From Chloranthus sessilifolius (Eukaryota > Streptophyta > Magnoliopsida > Chloranthales > Chloranthaceae): DNA of 64,000 bases. Of this stretch, positions 44,266 through 55,908 are shown one piece after another; the stretch's first letter is position 1; the number at the start of each line of letters is the position of its first letter. The stretch is taken from positions 4,838,866 to 4,902,865 of the forward strand of contig CM037587.1 of NCBI GenBank assembly GCA_021018995.1, written 5' to 3'. Position numbers and translations under genes: made by a program. The notes beneath the pieces were generated by a model that searched no databases, had not been told where the DNA came from, and was given only the letters and a program-made list of their open reading frames with translations.

Positions 44266-45008
44266 TTAATGTTATTATTTTTTTATACTTTGTTATTTTA
44301 ACAATTAAAAATAACACAAATGATTAATACTCTATTCCATCATCCTCTAGTAAAAGACATTTTATGGACATTATAAAATCGTGAATCGAGTTCAAACTAA
44401 AATCTACATAACCATGATCTAAACCTATAATTTCTTTAAAATTTTTATAATATTTTATATTTTCTAGAAACTAAGCATTTCTATATATATATAGACCCAT
44501 GACCTATTTTAAACATATTTCCAAGTCCAGCGTTTACAAAAGGTCCCATGTAGTATCTAAGACTTTGTTTTAAGGAAAGAGATATTACATAGATTATTTT
44601 AACATAAGACTCTATACAATAAAAATCAAGAAGTGACTACATTTATATTAGCAAGCAACAATAAATCTTGCGGTTACTTATCAAAACAGAAAAATATATA
44701 CATATATAATTATTTCCCAAGGCTATAATTTTCAAACGATATAAATCATGTAGGCGTGATCAAATTTTAATAAGTAATATTATTATTAATATCATGAGGT
44801 CTCAATTGAGTATTGACTCTAAAACTAGAGAGCCTACCACGGGATCACCTTATAATGCCCAACGATGGAGTTTGAATTTTTTCCCATGGGAGGTAATATA
44901 TATATATATATGGTCGATAGAGAGGATGAGTTAGCACTAAATAAGCAACTTAAGCGTTAGATAACTTCATACTTAGGTTGCCACGTGGGATTCTGATGTT
45001 GGAGGTCT

Positions 45009-45135
45009 GTGACCCATCTTATGTTGGACCGTGACCCATCTGACGTGGATCGTGACCCATCTGATGTTGGACTTTGACCCATTCGATGTTGGACTTTGGC
45101 CCATCTGATTTAGATCAGCCCATCTGATTTCATTT
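45009..45135 (+). repeat. Tandem repeat, about 22-bp unit, six copies
   Basis: Units GTGACCCATCTGATGTTGGA and variants (TTGACCCATTCGATG, TTGGCCCATCTGATT) follow each other inside the solo LTR. Confidence 0.8.
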
Positions 45136-48100
45136 CAAAGGATGGTATTAAATTAATTAAAATATCTTTTACAATATATTATGATATATTTAAAGAGAAA
45201 GTGATTTTAGATAGTAATATAAAATTAATAAATATTATATACTTATATTTTATTATCATATAAAATAAATGTACTTGGTTACTACCTTATTTTAATATTA
45301 TAAAATTATCTTATAAGATATATGAGTAGTAGTATCCCATGTCAGAGCCCAATTAGTTTCCTTTTTATCGATGGATTGATCTATTAAAATCGACCAATTA
45401 ATCATGAGCCAAACGACAACTTACACCTTATTAAATCTGATCTATCGATTTTCATTTTTTTCAATCGATCGATTCTCATCGAATAGACGACTGATTCACC
45501 AAAATTTCACTTTTACGACCAAAAAAAATTTAGTGCACTTGCACTTTGATCGATGGTCGTGATGTACTTAACTTTAAAAATAATAATATTTAATTTGGAC
45601 ATTTAATAATGATAAATAATAATATATAAAGTCTCGCTTTTATCGCTTCAACGACCACCGATAACATAAAGTGTTAGAACTTGATGTCTTTATGAAACCG
45701 AACTCGACCTACGATTATCAAAATCATACTTATAACCATATTCTATAATTATATTGGTGTGGTATGTAAATAAATATAAACATAAATATAACCAAAATCT
45801 AAGTGTAAACCATTACGTATGTGTGATACTTTTGTATTTATAATTTAATCAATTTATACGAGTTAGGATATGTTAGATCATGAGTCGAGAGTGTATGAGA
45901 TCATGCCTATGCTTGGGCGTGGTGATTATTTGAGATGGTATCGGGCGAAATGCAATCAGATTCACATGCCTTACAACTCATGGTGGAATGGGACCCATGA
46001 CGAGTCGGGTGAGTGTGAATTGGTGTAACCTCGTGATACGGTGGCATATACGGCCCGATCACCCGAGTTCAAATATGATAGTATGAGTTATGAGTTAAGT
46101 TATGAGGTTCGACCATAGGCTTTGCACGTGGTGAAGTTTCTTCTACGATCACGTGAAACTTCGGAATATTGGCGTCCGTATGCGGATGCAACGCCTCTAT
46201 GATAGTATGGGCATGTCACAAAGTACATCCATACTACTACGGAACCTTTTCCTTGGGAAGCGTGAATTAGGAAAGTTGCCCCACTATAGTCTAGGATGAA
46301 GTATAAGAGTATGATAAGATATGAGTATGAGATAAGATAAGCTATAATCTGATGCGATAATAAGGCATCATTTGTATAGGCCGACAAAAGATAAAGAACT
46401 TAAGTCTCTGTCGTCGTGCGTTCCTTGCGTAGCCACCGTAAGAACAACGTCTTCAAAAGCGGATCTGGGAGAGATTATGAGTAGGAGTGTGTTATGAGTG
46501 AGTTTGGCCATTATGTCTCCCCATTGGTGGATGGTGGAGTATGAGTATGACACGAGGCGTTATGATATGGTGGTATGATACTATGTTGACCCTCCATGGT
46601 AGCTCGGCGACTGCACGCAGTCGTTTAGGATTTCACGAGTATGTTAGTTACGCTCATGCGATATGACGTATGTGCAAGAATAATAATAAGACATGGTAGG
46701 ATATGTTATGAGATATGGTAAAGATGCGTTGGATATGAGTTAATACAGATCATAGTCTTGCATTTATGATATGAGCTTTATAATATGCATGTGATTTTGT
46801 CATTCTTTTGCTATCTGCTTTGACATATTATATTTATCACTCACAATATGCACCCACAATGCACACGAGTAGTATGGGTGGATTGGTGGTGTATCCCATC
46901 GAGTTCGTGGTGAGTAAACTCATCCCACGATAATCTAACGATTGCGGTGATTACGCTAGTGGAGTGACGTCGGTCATCCGGATCCGGTGACGCGATTTCA
47001 TTGATCCATGAGTGTTGAGTACCAGGAGGGCTACGGTGCTGATTTCGATCCGAGTGCTGGATATTGATCGCTGCAGACTTGGTAGTAGATTGGATCCCTA
47101 TTATTATCATTAATTTTATGATTTCCTTTATCGGATTTGTCTCCAACTTTGAATTATGTTTTATTGGTAGATTTGTTGATTCTATCGCATTTATTCATTA
47201 TTTATGGCTACTTTTATTTTCACCTTTATGTGTTGGCTTTCACGGATTTCGTGGAACCATTATTGCGCGAGAACTCTGATTAGGTGTATGTCCGCTTAGC
47301 ATATCCGAGATATGTGCGGGTCATAACTCGAAATTCTAGGCCCTCGGGATGGGGTAGAATTTCGGGTCGTGACAGTTATTCTTTCGCAATATCCACGAAG
47401 CCGATCGCACTCTAGCGTACATCGATCTGGCTCACCTTCATGCGCTTGCCACGCCGCTGCCAGTCGATGTTGCAGTGTGCATCATTAGGCTTTACTATCA
47501 GAACATGGAGTGGGTGTCGGCATCACGCTCCCCAACCCATCATGATCATTTCCAAATCAAGATCGATAGCTGGATTCATTGGGTCCACACCCAAGAACTG
47601 GCAGAAGCATTTGATTTTCCACGAAGCTGACCCTTTGAGCATCCGATTGGGGCGGCATTAGATGCGGTTCAAGAGGCCATAATCGCATATATGGCTGGGG
47701 GAATATTTGGTTCTGGGCAATCGACGACTCGGTCGGCGTTGCCTAGAGAGTTATTGTTATGGGACACTATTGTCATGTCCAACCTCTGCCCGCAGGGTCA
47801 TCCATCAGAGCAGGCGGGCGAAAGGGCGACGGCGTTGTATGTCGTGCATACAAACACCTGAGTTGAGGTCATGGTATTGATGCACAGGGTCATGAACAGA
47901 TGCCACACAGATATTTCTATGCAGTGGCGTAACCAACATTTTGTGCTTTATTTTCCCCATTGCGTATCTGGAATGTCCAATTTATGATGATGAGGCGATT
48001 GGTACAAAGGAATTTTATAGGTATGGGAAGCATCTTTGGAAAAAGCGCATGAACGCTCTCGCCAAGGCAAGGCGGGATTATCAACAACCTTAAGCACCCG

Positions 48101-48374
48101 CCGCCACTACCGTTGCAACCGACCCTTGCATAGCGTCAACGTGGCGGAGTACGTAGGCCACGTCCTAAGGAGGCCCTCGATTTTAACGCGAAAGCGTCCA
48201 TTGTTTAGTTTGATGCCTGGATGGACAACTTCGATTGGAGGTTGAGGTACCAACAGTCGCTCATTACCCAGATGGCCTAGCAGATGTGGCCACAGCAAGT
48301 CGACGATATGATCGCGCAGGCAATGGAAGCAGTGGATGGGAGTGAAGATGACGATGATGAGCATGTGGCGTAGA

Positions 48375-49026
48375 GTAGTTGAGATTAGATTTTTTTTTTC
48401 TTAGAGGTGTTTTGCTATTGTTCTTTTTATTTTCCTTGATGTAATTCCCATTTTAAAAAATATTCAAATTAAAATTTAGTGTTGCTATTCCAATTCCCTT
48501 AATATTTTAGAGTTTTTTGTGAAGATTTGCTAGTATATAATCGATCGATCAAAGAGATGGTCGATCAATTGATTAAATAGGACTTACTGAGTATTTTGTC
48601 ATAGGTACAAATCGATCGATCGAATTGTCACCCTCGATCGATCGATTATGCATTGTGAATTTTGGTAATTTCTTTCGATTTGGTCACAGACCAAATCGAT
48701 CCATTGAAGTGTCATGCTCGATCGAATGATTATGAACTGTTCGATTTTCAGAAAGTTGGCAACTTTCCACGTTGATAAATCGATCGGTCAACTAGATTGA
48801 TTTTGTCTAACTACACAATTTTCTAGATCCCGAAATTGAATTTTTTTTTCTTTTATTTCCATTTTTATTAATTCTTCTTTTAAATCCTTTCTCTTCTTTT
48901 TAATAGCCCATAGACTTTAGGTTTTCTTAAATCAATTCACTTTTTCTCTTTATTCCATTTCTTTTTCCCCCTAACTCCGAATTAATGGTCGGCATATGAT
49001 TCTACACCCGCGCGGCAAAGAAGCGA
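48375..49026. repeat. Palindrome array after the third ORF, word TCGATCGATCGA
   Basis: The array occupies about 48538-48800: ATCGATCGATCAAAG, AATCGATCGATCGAATTG, CCTCGATCGATCGATTATG, GCTCGATCGAATG and AAATCGATCGGTC. The rest is a T-rich spacer. The word is the same as in the array at 42600-43045, so the third ORF is bracketed by two arrays of one word. Confidence 0.8.
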
Positions 49027-49188
49027 ATGGAAGAACCAGCCAGAAAGAGGGCACGACGTTCTGAACCACCAAAGCCAATTGATCTCTCTAATGTTGAAAT
49101 CATAGATCTCGAGATGTCGTTGCCCCCTCGTTCGCCTTGTCGCCCTGACTCCGCTCCAAGCACATGTCACAAACCTGTTCCCTCTTGA
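49027..49188 (+). pseudogene. Arginine-rich ORF fragment
   Basis: A 53-codon ORF reads MEEPARKRARRSEPPKPIDL and then SNVEIIDLEM, followed by a proline/serine-rich stretch to a stop. The basic cluster resembles a nuclear localisation signal. Upstream codons ACACGCGCGGCAAAG-like (49005-49020) suggest a longer start (RARAAKK), broken by a stop near 48994. It may be the beginning of another Athila/Tat accessory ORF. I do not recognise the family. Confidence 0.35.
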
Positions 49189-49259
49189 GTTGTGGGTAAA
49201 GTTGTTCCCAGCACCAAAGTGCGATGATTTCACAAATGAAGGAGAAAGGAATGCTTAGG

Positions 49260-50521
49260 ATCATTAGGGATATTTTTTATTTAGTTTATGGTTTAGGATT
49301 TACTTTCATGTTTTTGGTTTAGGTAATAAGTATTTCTTTTGTTTTAGGTTTTAGTTTGCTTTGGTTTGATGTTGAGAAACTGAAGTGGTATCAAGGAAAC
49401 CCTTTTAGCCCAACATACCTTCAAATCCTAACCTAACCTATGGCCAAGCTATACCTTGAAGGAAGCCCTCTTTGTAGGTTCACAAGCAGTCATAGTATCT
49501 GTTAAGTTAACATGAGCCTAGTTGTAAGACGACACTGAACCCCATCCAGCCGACTATGACAGAATCGACGTCTACGTCGTGGCTTTTGAAAAAAAATGAT
49601 GATGAAAGAAATAAAAAGAATAATAAAATAAAAATATAAGCTCAAAGCAAGATGGACGTAGTGAAAACCCGAAAGGGCATTACAGGTAAAAACAGCGAGC
49701 TTGTGCGGACCAGGTGAAAATTTGAAAGAGTGCTTAGGGTAAGAGAGCTAAACCCATAGACGTTGTGAAAACCCGAAAGGGCACCATGGGTAAAAAAGGA
49801 GATAAATATTATAAAAAAAAAGAGGAAAAAAAAAGAAAAGAAGAAAGGTTTAAAATGATTGATTGATGTTTGAGGAACCCTTTTGTTACTCTCCCTGTTG
49901 CCCATTGTCCAACTGGGCCACTCATGCTAGTTCGAATCGAGTCCTAACCAGAATTGTCTTTGTGAAACTGCTTTGTTAAACGTATGACCCGAGACAAGGA
50001 GAAATGTTTGACTCAATCCAAAGGGATCAATGTTTTGGCCATGGTAAAATCCGAAAACTCACTCAGGTCCGACTACATGAAAGAGTTTGACTATGCTCAA
50101 AATGGGACCCGTTACTTCGTATCACTGTCAAGGCATAAAAATAAAAAAAAAAAAAAAAAAAAAAGCCAAAAACAAAAATCAAGAAAAATCCAAAAAAAAG
50201 AAAAGAATGTGCATATATTTCTACTCATTTTCAGCATCATATTTCAATCTCAAAAATGAAGAAAAATAACAAAAAATCTCCAAAAATAAAAATCCAAAAA
50301 ATATCTTGAAAATAAAAAAGTGTAGGTAGAAATCTACTTTTTCTTCTGTTATTTATGATGCATTTTCTTTATATGTATAAATAAAAAAGGGACTGATATT
50401 TTCTCGAGAATGTGTAGGAACATCGCACGGCCCAAAGCCTTGAAGTGGGCAACTTCCCAGCGATGGACAAATCAAATAAATCATCTCACCACCGACGTCA
50501 AGTCTAACAAAAAAAATCATA

Positions 50522-50592
<71 letters not shown>

Positions 50593-52738
50593 TATGTTTT
50601 CATGTCTACGCACAACTACGCACTCGCATACTTTCGATGCAGTAAAATGTCAATATTTTACCAGCAACGTAGCTGTGCAAAATTAATGTCCTAGGTCTAA
50701 GGTTCACCTTGGATCCATAGATCCTACTTCAAAGTAGGAGCGATAGTATCAATTTCGGTCAAACAGTCAATGCTTGGATCGGATTAATTCCATCGCTAAA
50801 TCTTCACCCTGATGCTCCATATTTTGGTTTCAGGTGAACTTGAGTGCCTTGTACTTCAAGTTCGTCACGTGATATTTTTGGAGGTGTAGACTCTTAGTCC
50901 TCGTAGTCTGTGCAAGCGCCCTACGGGGTTTGAGGTCCGTATAACTCCGTCTTCGAAATGATCCATTGTTGGATTAATTCCCACCTGTTAGATATGAAAC
51001 TATGTCAGACAACTATGTACAAACATGCATGCAAAAGGGCTAATTTCCTTTATTTTTCTGCAAGCTTAAAACCTATATTGGTGTGGTATCCCTGTAAAGT
51101 GTACGCCATGCGTATGGGTATTCGTATGATGGTCATTTATTGCTGTAAATTGTACCTGGACGGGTTTTGGGTCGGGGCTTCCATTGCCTTTGCTGCTTAT
51201 CGCCCCTAATGGGTGCATGTTTATGTATGGTTGTTCATTTATAACTTCATTGATGACGGAGGTCAAGATTGAGTATCCTTTGGTGGACACCCGATTCTGA
51301 CCCGATCTTTTCAATATCACATGAATTTGAGTACGTTGGCTTCAGTTTCATCGCAAACTATTACGGAGGCACGGGCTCTTGGTATGCATTGTCTGGGCGT
51401 GTGCCCCCTGGGGTTCGAGGTCCAGATAATTTTTGCTTTAAAAAAAAAAAGGGAAAATCATTATGAAAAGAAAAAAGATATATGTGTTTTCGTGTCACAC
51501 GCAGCTGTGTAAAATTGATGTCCTGAGTCTAAGGTTCGCCTCAGATCTTTGGATCCTACGTCAAAGTAGGAGCAACGGTGTCAATCCCGATCAAGCAATC
51601 AATGCTTCGATTAGGTTGATTCAACTGCTAAATCTTTTGAGCTGAGTGCTCTATTTTTTATTCATATGAACTTAAGTGTCTAAAGCTTTGAATTCTCTGT
51701 TGGAAAAGGTCAATCGTTGTTGAGACCAACCTGTTGAGAATGAGATTACGTATCAATCAAACTATGTGCAACCATGCATCCTAAAGGGTTCATTTCCCTT
51801 TTATTTTCTCTAGGCTTAAAACTTGCATGGGCAGTGGTATTCCTGTAAAGTGTACGTCATACGTTTGGGTATCCGTATGATGGTCGTTTGTCCCCATAAA
51901 TTATACCTTGGTGGGTTCGAGTCGGAGCTTCCATCGCCTTTGTTGTTGCTTATTGCCCCTGATGGGTGCATATTTATGCATAGTTAATTGATGTTTATGA
52001 TCATTGTTAGCAGAAACTAGGATTGGATGTCCCTTTTGGTAGACACCCAATAATTGGTTGGATTTGTTTAGTGGTATTTGAAGCTGGATGCCCTGGGTCA
52101 TGTAGATCTGGGGCACATTTTTTAAAATGGCACGTCCTCCTAAAAGCGTTGTGACATCTATTCACTTCGCTAGGGCAGTTATGCTAAATAAACTTTGGGA
52201 TCGATGGATTCGCCTAAAGACTTTGAACCCTGCTTTCAGTAGGGGCGCCCACGAACAGTCAGATGGGGCAACCAAATGCCTCGTAGGATTGGACGTAAAC
52301 TGTGAAGCCTTGCGTATGTTTACTTCACGCCTATCTTTGAATGTGGGTCGATCACCCCTCTTACTTATAAAGCTGTTGTATTCAGAATGAATCTCGAACA
52401 TCAATCACCTTCAAATCATCTCGAGAAGGGAACATTTTTTTTGACTAACGGGCTTTCGCATCTCGAGAAGCAAACATTTTTCCCAGCTATTGAGCTTTCG
52501 CAACTCGTTTCATCTAGATTATGTCTAGTAATGTTGCTAAGCGCTTAAGGACCGATTACCTTGAGAAACGAATGTTTGGCCTGACATACAGGGCTTTCAT
52601 TTTCTCACCATGTTACTCATCTGATGTTTGAAGTCTGTTTTAAATGCAGCGGACCTATCAGTAATGCCTTGGGCCTCTTCGAATGTCTCTTTTCTTTGGC
52701 ATACGATCATTCGTGATCGAATACCAAAGAGGGGCAAC
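49260..52738 (+). mobile_element. Non-coding 3' internal region of a Ty3 element, ending in a PPT
   Basis: It holds two copies of GTGAAAACCCGAAAGGGCA about 106 bp apart (near 49660 and 49766), A-rich runs, a (TA)n tract (50527-50588), two long direct repeats (50671-51335 and 51503-52080), and units of TCTCGAGAAG plus AACATTTTT 42 bp apart (52418 and 52460). The polypurine tract CCAAAGAGGGGCAAC (52724-52738) sits directly before the LTR. Such long repetitive 3' tails are usual in Tat/Athila elements. Whether it belongs to the element with the PBS at 36696 is doubtful because the LTR ends differ. Confidence 0.6.
50671..52080 (+). repeat. Long tandem duplication, period 832 bp
   Basis: Copy 1 starts AGCTGTGCAAAATTAATGTC at 50671, copy 2 AGCTGTGTAAAATTGATGTC at 51503. 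They share GTCTAAGGTTC, CAAAGTAGGAGC, CCTGTAAAGTGTACG, CGTATGATGGTC and CCCCT(A/G)ATGGGTGCAT in order, with perhaps 75-80 percent identity by eye. Confidence 0.8.
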
Positions 52739-54356
52739 TGTAGACACCCAAATTGGGCCCAAGGCTCGATCGAAACACATTTTGAGAGAAGTGTATTTTC
52801 GAGCTTTTGATGGCATATATGGAACTCTTAGGAATCACTCCAAACTTTTATGAATCACCCTAGATCACTTAGGAACTTACCCCGAACCTTTAGAAACCAA
52901 TCCTGACCCTTAGAACCCATCTCAAACCCAAAACCTAACCTTCCAGGGAAATGGATGAAGAATGGTGCATTAAGACTAGCTGAGTTCTTCTACTAATATC
53001 AAATCATATACTATTGGAAAGAGGACTTCTCCAGCTTTCCAACGAGCCAATAATCGCCTCAATCGAAGTTATATATCAAAAGTTATGACCATTTAAAAAT
53101 CGAGCAATTTTGGAGAAATTTTTGCCTGGCGCAACTTATAGTTACAACAGGCTTTTTTTCCCCCAGAATTTGCTTGGCGCAACTTATAGTTACAACAGGC
53201 TTTTTGCCCCTAGAAATGGCCTGGCACAACTAATAGTTGTGCCAGATATAAATAGGTCCCCCTACTCCTCGCGGGCTTGCAGCCTCCAGGAAATCTCACC
53301 CACAATTTTACTATACATTTGCCTGACGCAACCAATAGTTGCGCCAAGCATATGAACAGTAACTATTGGATTTTGTCTCAAAAATTGAGATTAGGGTTTG
53401 ACTTATTGACCATCTTGATCTTTGGGATATATTTTGCTAGTTTTGTTGCACCCTTTTAGTGCCTATTTACAACCCTCAGGTGATTTGAAACACCAACCAA
53501 TCATCCACCATTAGAACTACCTTCACACATTTCCAAGCTCTCAAAATCCTAGAAAACCTTAGATTTGAGATTATCTAATTACTAACCCCATTTAGTACTT
53601 AAGTGGTCTCCTAATCCACCCATTTCCTATAAATAGAGCCCCCCTCCCCTTGGTTTAAGGGTTGAGAATTTCTATCTAAGAGAGAAAGAGCTTAAAGTGA
53701 AAAGATCTTTCTTCCTTTGGTGCACACCTCCCATACAAAAACCAGAATTCAAAAACCTCTTCCTACCCTTGCCTTTCATGGAAAGCCACTAGGTTAGGTG
53801 TGTGTGATCCCCTAGCCTCCCTTCTCTACCTCTTAGCTTCAAGCCTTAGGAGTTAGAACCCCATTCTATACCATACAAGTTTTCAAAAGCTCATCAAAGC
53901 AAGCCACGCAAGGCTCCTCTACGGTGCTACAAGGGTCCGAGGGCTCCGGCTCTCTCCTTTCTTCTCCTATCTCTTTTCGGCATTCCCCTACCATCTCATT
54001 TGTATCGTTACGTTGCCAAATTTTTGGTAGGAACGGAGGGGCACAAATAGGGTTTAAGGCCCATTTGGGTAAGAGGGAGCCACTTTCTTTCCTTTTACTT
54101 CATTTTATTTTTGGCCATTAGTAGAGACCGCATTAAGCGGGTTGATCGGGTGCCTAACACCTTTCCGATCGATAATTGAAGCCCCTACCCAAGAGCCTTT
54201 GGTGTGAACCGGATTCAGAGTCATATTTGTTGCACTTCGGTGCTTATAAAAATGATATAGGTATTTCGGGACACCAAAAGCTCCGGGTGGCAACTCTATA
54301 TTTTTTGCAAGCGAGCGCATTGTCGCGACGGGACCGTCACGGATCCCACTGTTGCA
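52739..54356 (+). mobile_element. TGTAGACACCC-family 3' LTR, 1618 bp
   Basis: It begins TGTAGACACCCAAATTGGG after a polypurine tract and ends GGATCCCACTGTTGCA. A TATA box CTATAAATAG lies at 53627-53636, followed by a leader (GGGTTGAGAATTTC). The palindrome array at 53124-53347 lies between the start and the TATA box. The 5' part of a sister LTR is at 35256-35967 (minus). The LTR is followed by a partial copy of itself. Confidence 0.8.
53124..53347. repeat. Palindrome array, word GGCGCAACTAATAGTTG(CGCC)
   Basis: Units CCTGGCGCAACTTATAGTTA, TTGGCGCAACTTATAGTTA, TGGCACAACTAATAGTTGTG and TGACGCAACCAATAGTTGCG recur with spacers of 40-100 bp. Each centres on an inverted GCAACTA/TAGTTGC. One further unit (TGGCGCAACTAATAGTTGTG) begins the truncated copy at 54360. 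Confidence 0.85.
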
Positions 54357-55402
54357 CAATTTGCCTGGCGCAACTAATAGTTGTGTCAGGCATATGAATA
54401 GTAACTATGGTTTTTTACCTTAAAATTCGTGATTGGGGTTTGACTTGTTGACCACCTGGACCTTTGGGGTATATTTTGATAGTTCTGTTGCACCCATTCA
54501 CTACCTATTTGCAACCCATTAAGTGGCTTAAGGCCTTACCCTATCATCCACCATTAGAGGACCTTCTGACACATTTTAAGGCTCTAAAAACCCTATGAAA
54601 CCTTAGATGTTAGATTACCTAATCCCTAATCTTGATTAGCACCTAAACACCCTCCAAATCCACCCATTTTCTATAAATAGAGCCCCCCACCATTTGATTT
54701 AGGGGTTGAGAATTTTTACCTAAGAGAGAAAAAGCTTAAAGTGAGAAATCTTTCTCCCTTTGGTGCACCATTACTCATACAAATTCTAGAATTCTAAAAC
54801 CTCATTTCTAGTCTTACCTTTCATAAAAAGCCTCTAGTTTAGGTGTGTGATATCATTTACCTTCCCTCTCTACCTCTTAGCTAGCAAGCCTTAGAGGTTA
54901 AGACCCCTTTTACCATCATACAAGCCTTCAAAAGCTTATCAAACCGAGCCAACGCAAGGCTCCTCAACGGTGCAACAAGAGCCCGAGATCTTCAGCTCTC
55001 CCCTCTATTCCTCTACCTTCTCGGTCATTCCTCCATCCTCCCATTTGTGCCATTATGCCGTCGAATTTTCGGTAGGAATGGAGGCGCACAAATAGGATTT
55101 AAGAACCATTTGGGTAAGAGGAAGCCATTTTATTTTCTTTTACATTATTTTTATTTTAGCCTTTAGTAGAGACTGCGTTAAGCGAGTTGATTGGGTGCCT
55201 AACACCTTCCCAATCGATAACCGAAGCCCCTTCCCAAGAACTTTTGGTGTGGACCGGATTCAGAGTTATATTTGTGGCACTTTGGTGCTTATAAAAATGA
55301 TATAGGTTTTTCGTGACACCAAAAGCTCCGGGTGGCAACTCTATATTTTTTTGCAAGCGATTGTATCGCCACGACGGGATCGTCACAAATCCCACGGTTG
55401 CA
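54357..55402 (+). mobile_element. 5'-truncated tandem copy of the same LTR
   Basis: The sequence restarts inside the palindrome array and then follows 53320-54356 to its end, CCCACGGTTGCA at 55402. It includes a second TATA box (CTATAAATAG, 54671-54680) and the phrase CCGGGTGGCAACTCTATA. It adjoins the broken integrase of the Tekay-like element at 55403. Confidence 0.75.
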
Positions 55403-55902
55403 CACTCGGCGACGTCTCTCTTTAAGCCTCTCCTCCAGAAGCTCTTCTTCAAATCCTAGTACATCTTGGTACTGCCAGGATTAATAACATAAATAGATTT
55501 GTGAGCTTCTTATAAAATGGTGTCCCGAAGCTCAGTACTAGTTGGTACGCATACCCGATCTCGAAATAGAAAGGTCCCGTCTGTCCTAATAGAGAAATTT
55601 GTCTTGCTTCCACTAATTGCATCCTGTCTGATCGCCATAAGCTCATCATCCATCATCTGAAGCTTCTGTATATTCTCAAAGAGTGTAGGACGAATCACAA
55701 GGATCGCCATCAGAGCTCCCGAACCTTTCACGTCAAACCTCATGCTGTATAAAGCTATATCTTCAAGTAATCGCCATCTATGCCCTCTAGTGATGAGGTG
55801 TGACAATAGAGTAGAAGAATTCTGACTCAATACATCTGCAATGACATTTAATTTTCTTGGGTGATACTGGATAGAGCAATCATAGTCCTTCAGGAACTCC
55901 AT
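55403..55902 (-). pseudogene. Tekay/Del-like RNase H end and integrase start
   Basis: On the minus strand EFLKDYDCSIQYHPRKLNVI ends RNase H. Next comes TNFSIRTDGTFLFRDRVCVP, then after a frame break INPGSTKMY and DLKKSFWRRGLKRDVAEC, which start the integrase zinc domain. The coding sequence stops abruptly at 55403 where the LTR end is joined. The DDE core and chromodomain are missing. Confidence 0.8.
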
Positions 55903-55908
55903 CCATGG

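Larger units (their letters stand above)
43286..47374 (+). mobile_element. Solo LTR, 4089 bp, TSD GTTAT, nested in the third ORF
   Basis: It runs from TGTAACAACCCG to CGGGTCGTGACA with GTTAT before (43281-43285) and after (47375-47379). It is the same family as 18413-21904. It contains the pol III-like pair near 43455-43510, a TATA-like box near 43603-43618, a six-unit tandem array (44020-44265), a 22-bp array (45009-45135), TCGATCGATTC words near 45360-45490 and the conserved terminal block CTTGGGAAGCGTGA. Its insertion is younger than the Athila-like element. Confidence 0.9.
43179..48374 (+). pseudogene. Third ORF of the Athila-like element, split by a solo LTR
   Basis: The ORF starts MADAAGPAEPHPPGPHNIRK at 43179. 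The LTR at 43286-47374 interrupts it. With the insertion ignored (it duplicated GTTAT), coding continues from 47375 with RNIHEADRTLAYIDLAHLHA and WIHWVHTQELAEAFDFP before a stop at 47628, a lost frame and further stops. The tail at about 48340-48374 is acidic (GSEDDDDEHVA). It resembles the extra ORF of Athila elements (plant transposon-protein type), whose role is unknown. I assign it only by position and the HEADR motif. Confidence 0.6.

Noticed and set aside
52127-52404. Overlapping 87- and 80-codon ORFs before the PPT
   Set aside because: No motif is present, the region is the non-coding 3' tail of a Ty3 element, and both strands are open by chance.
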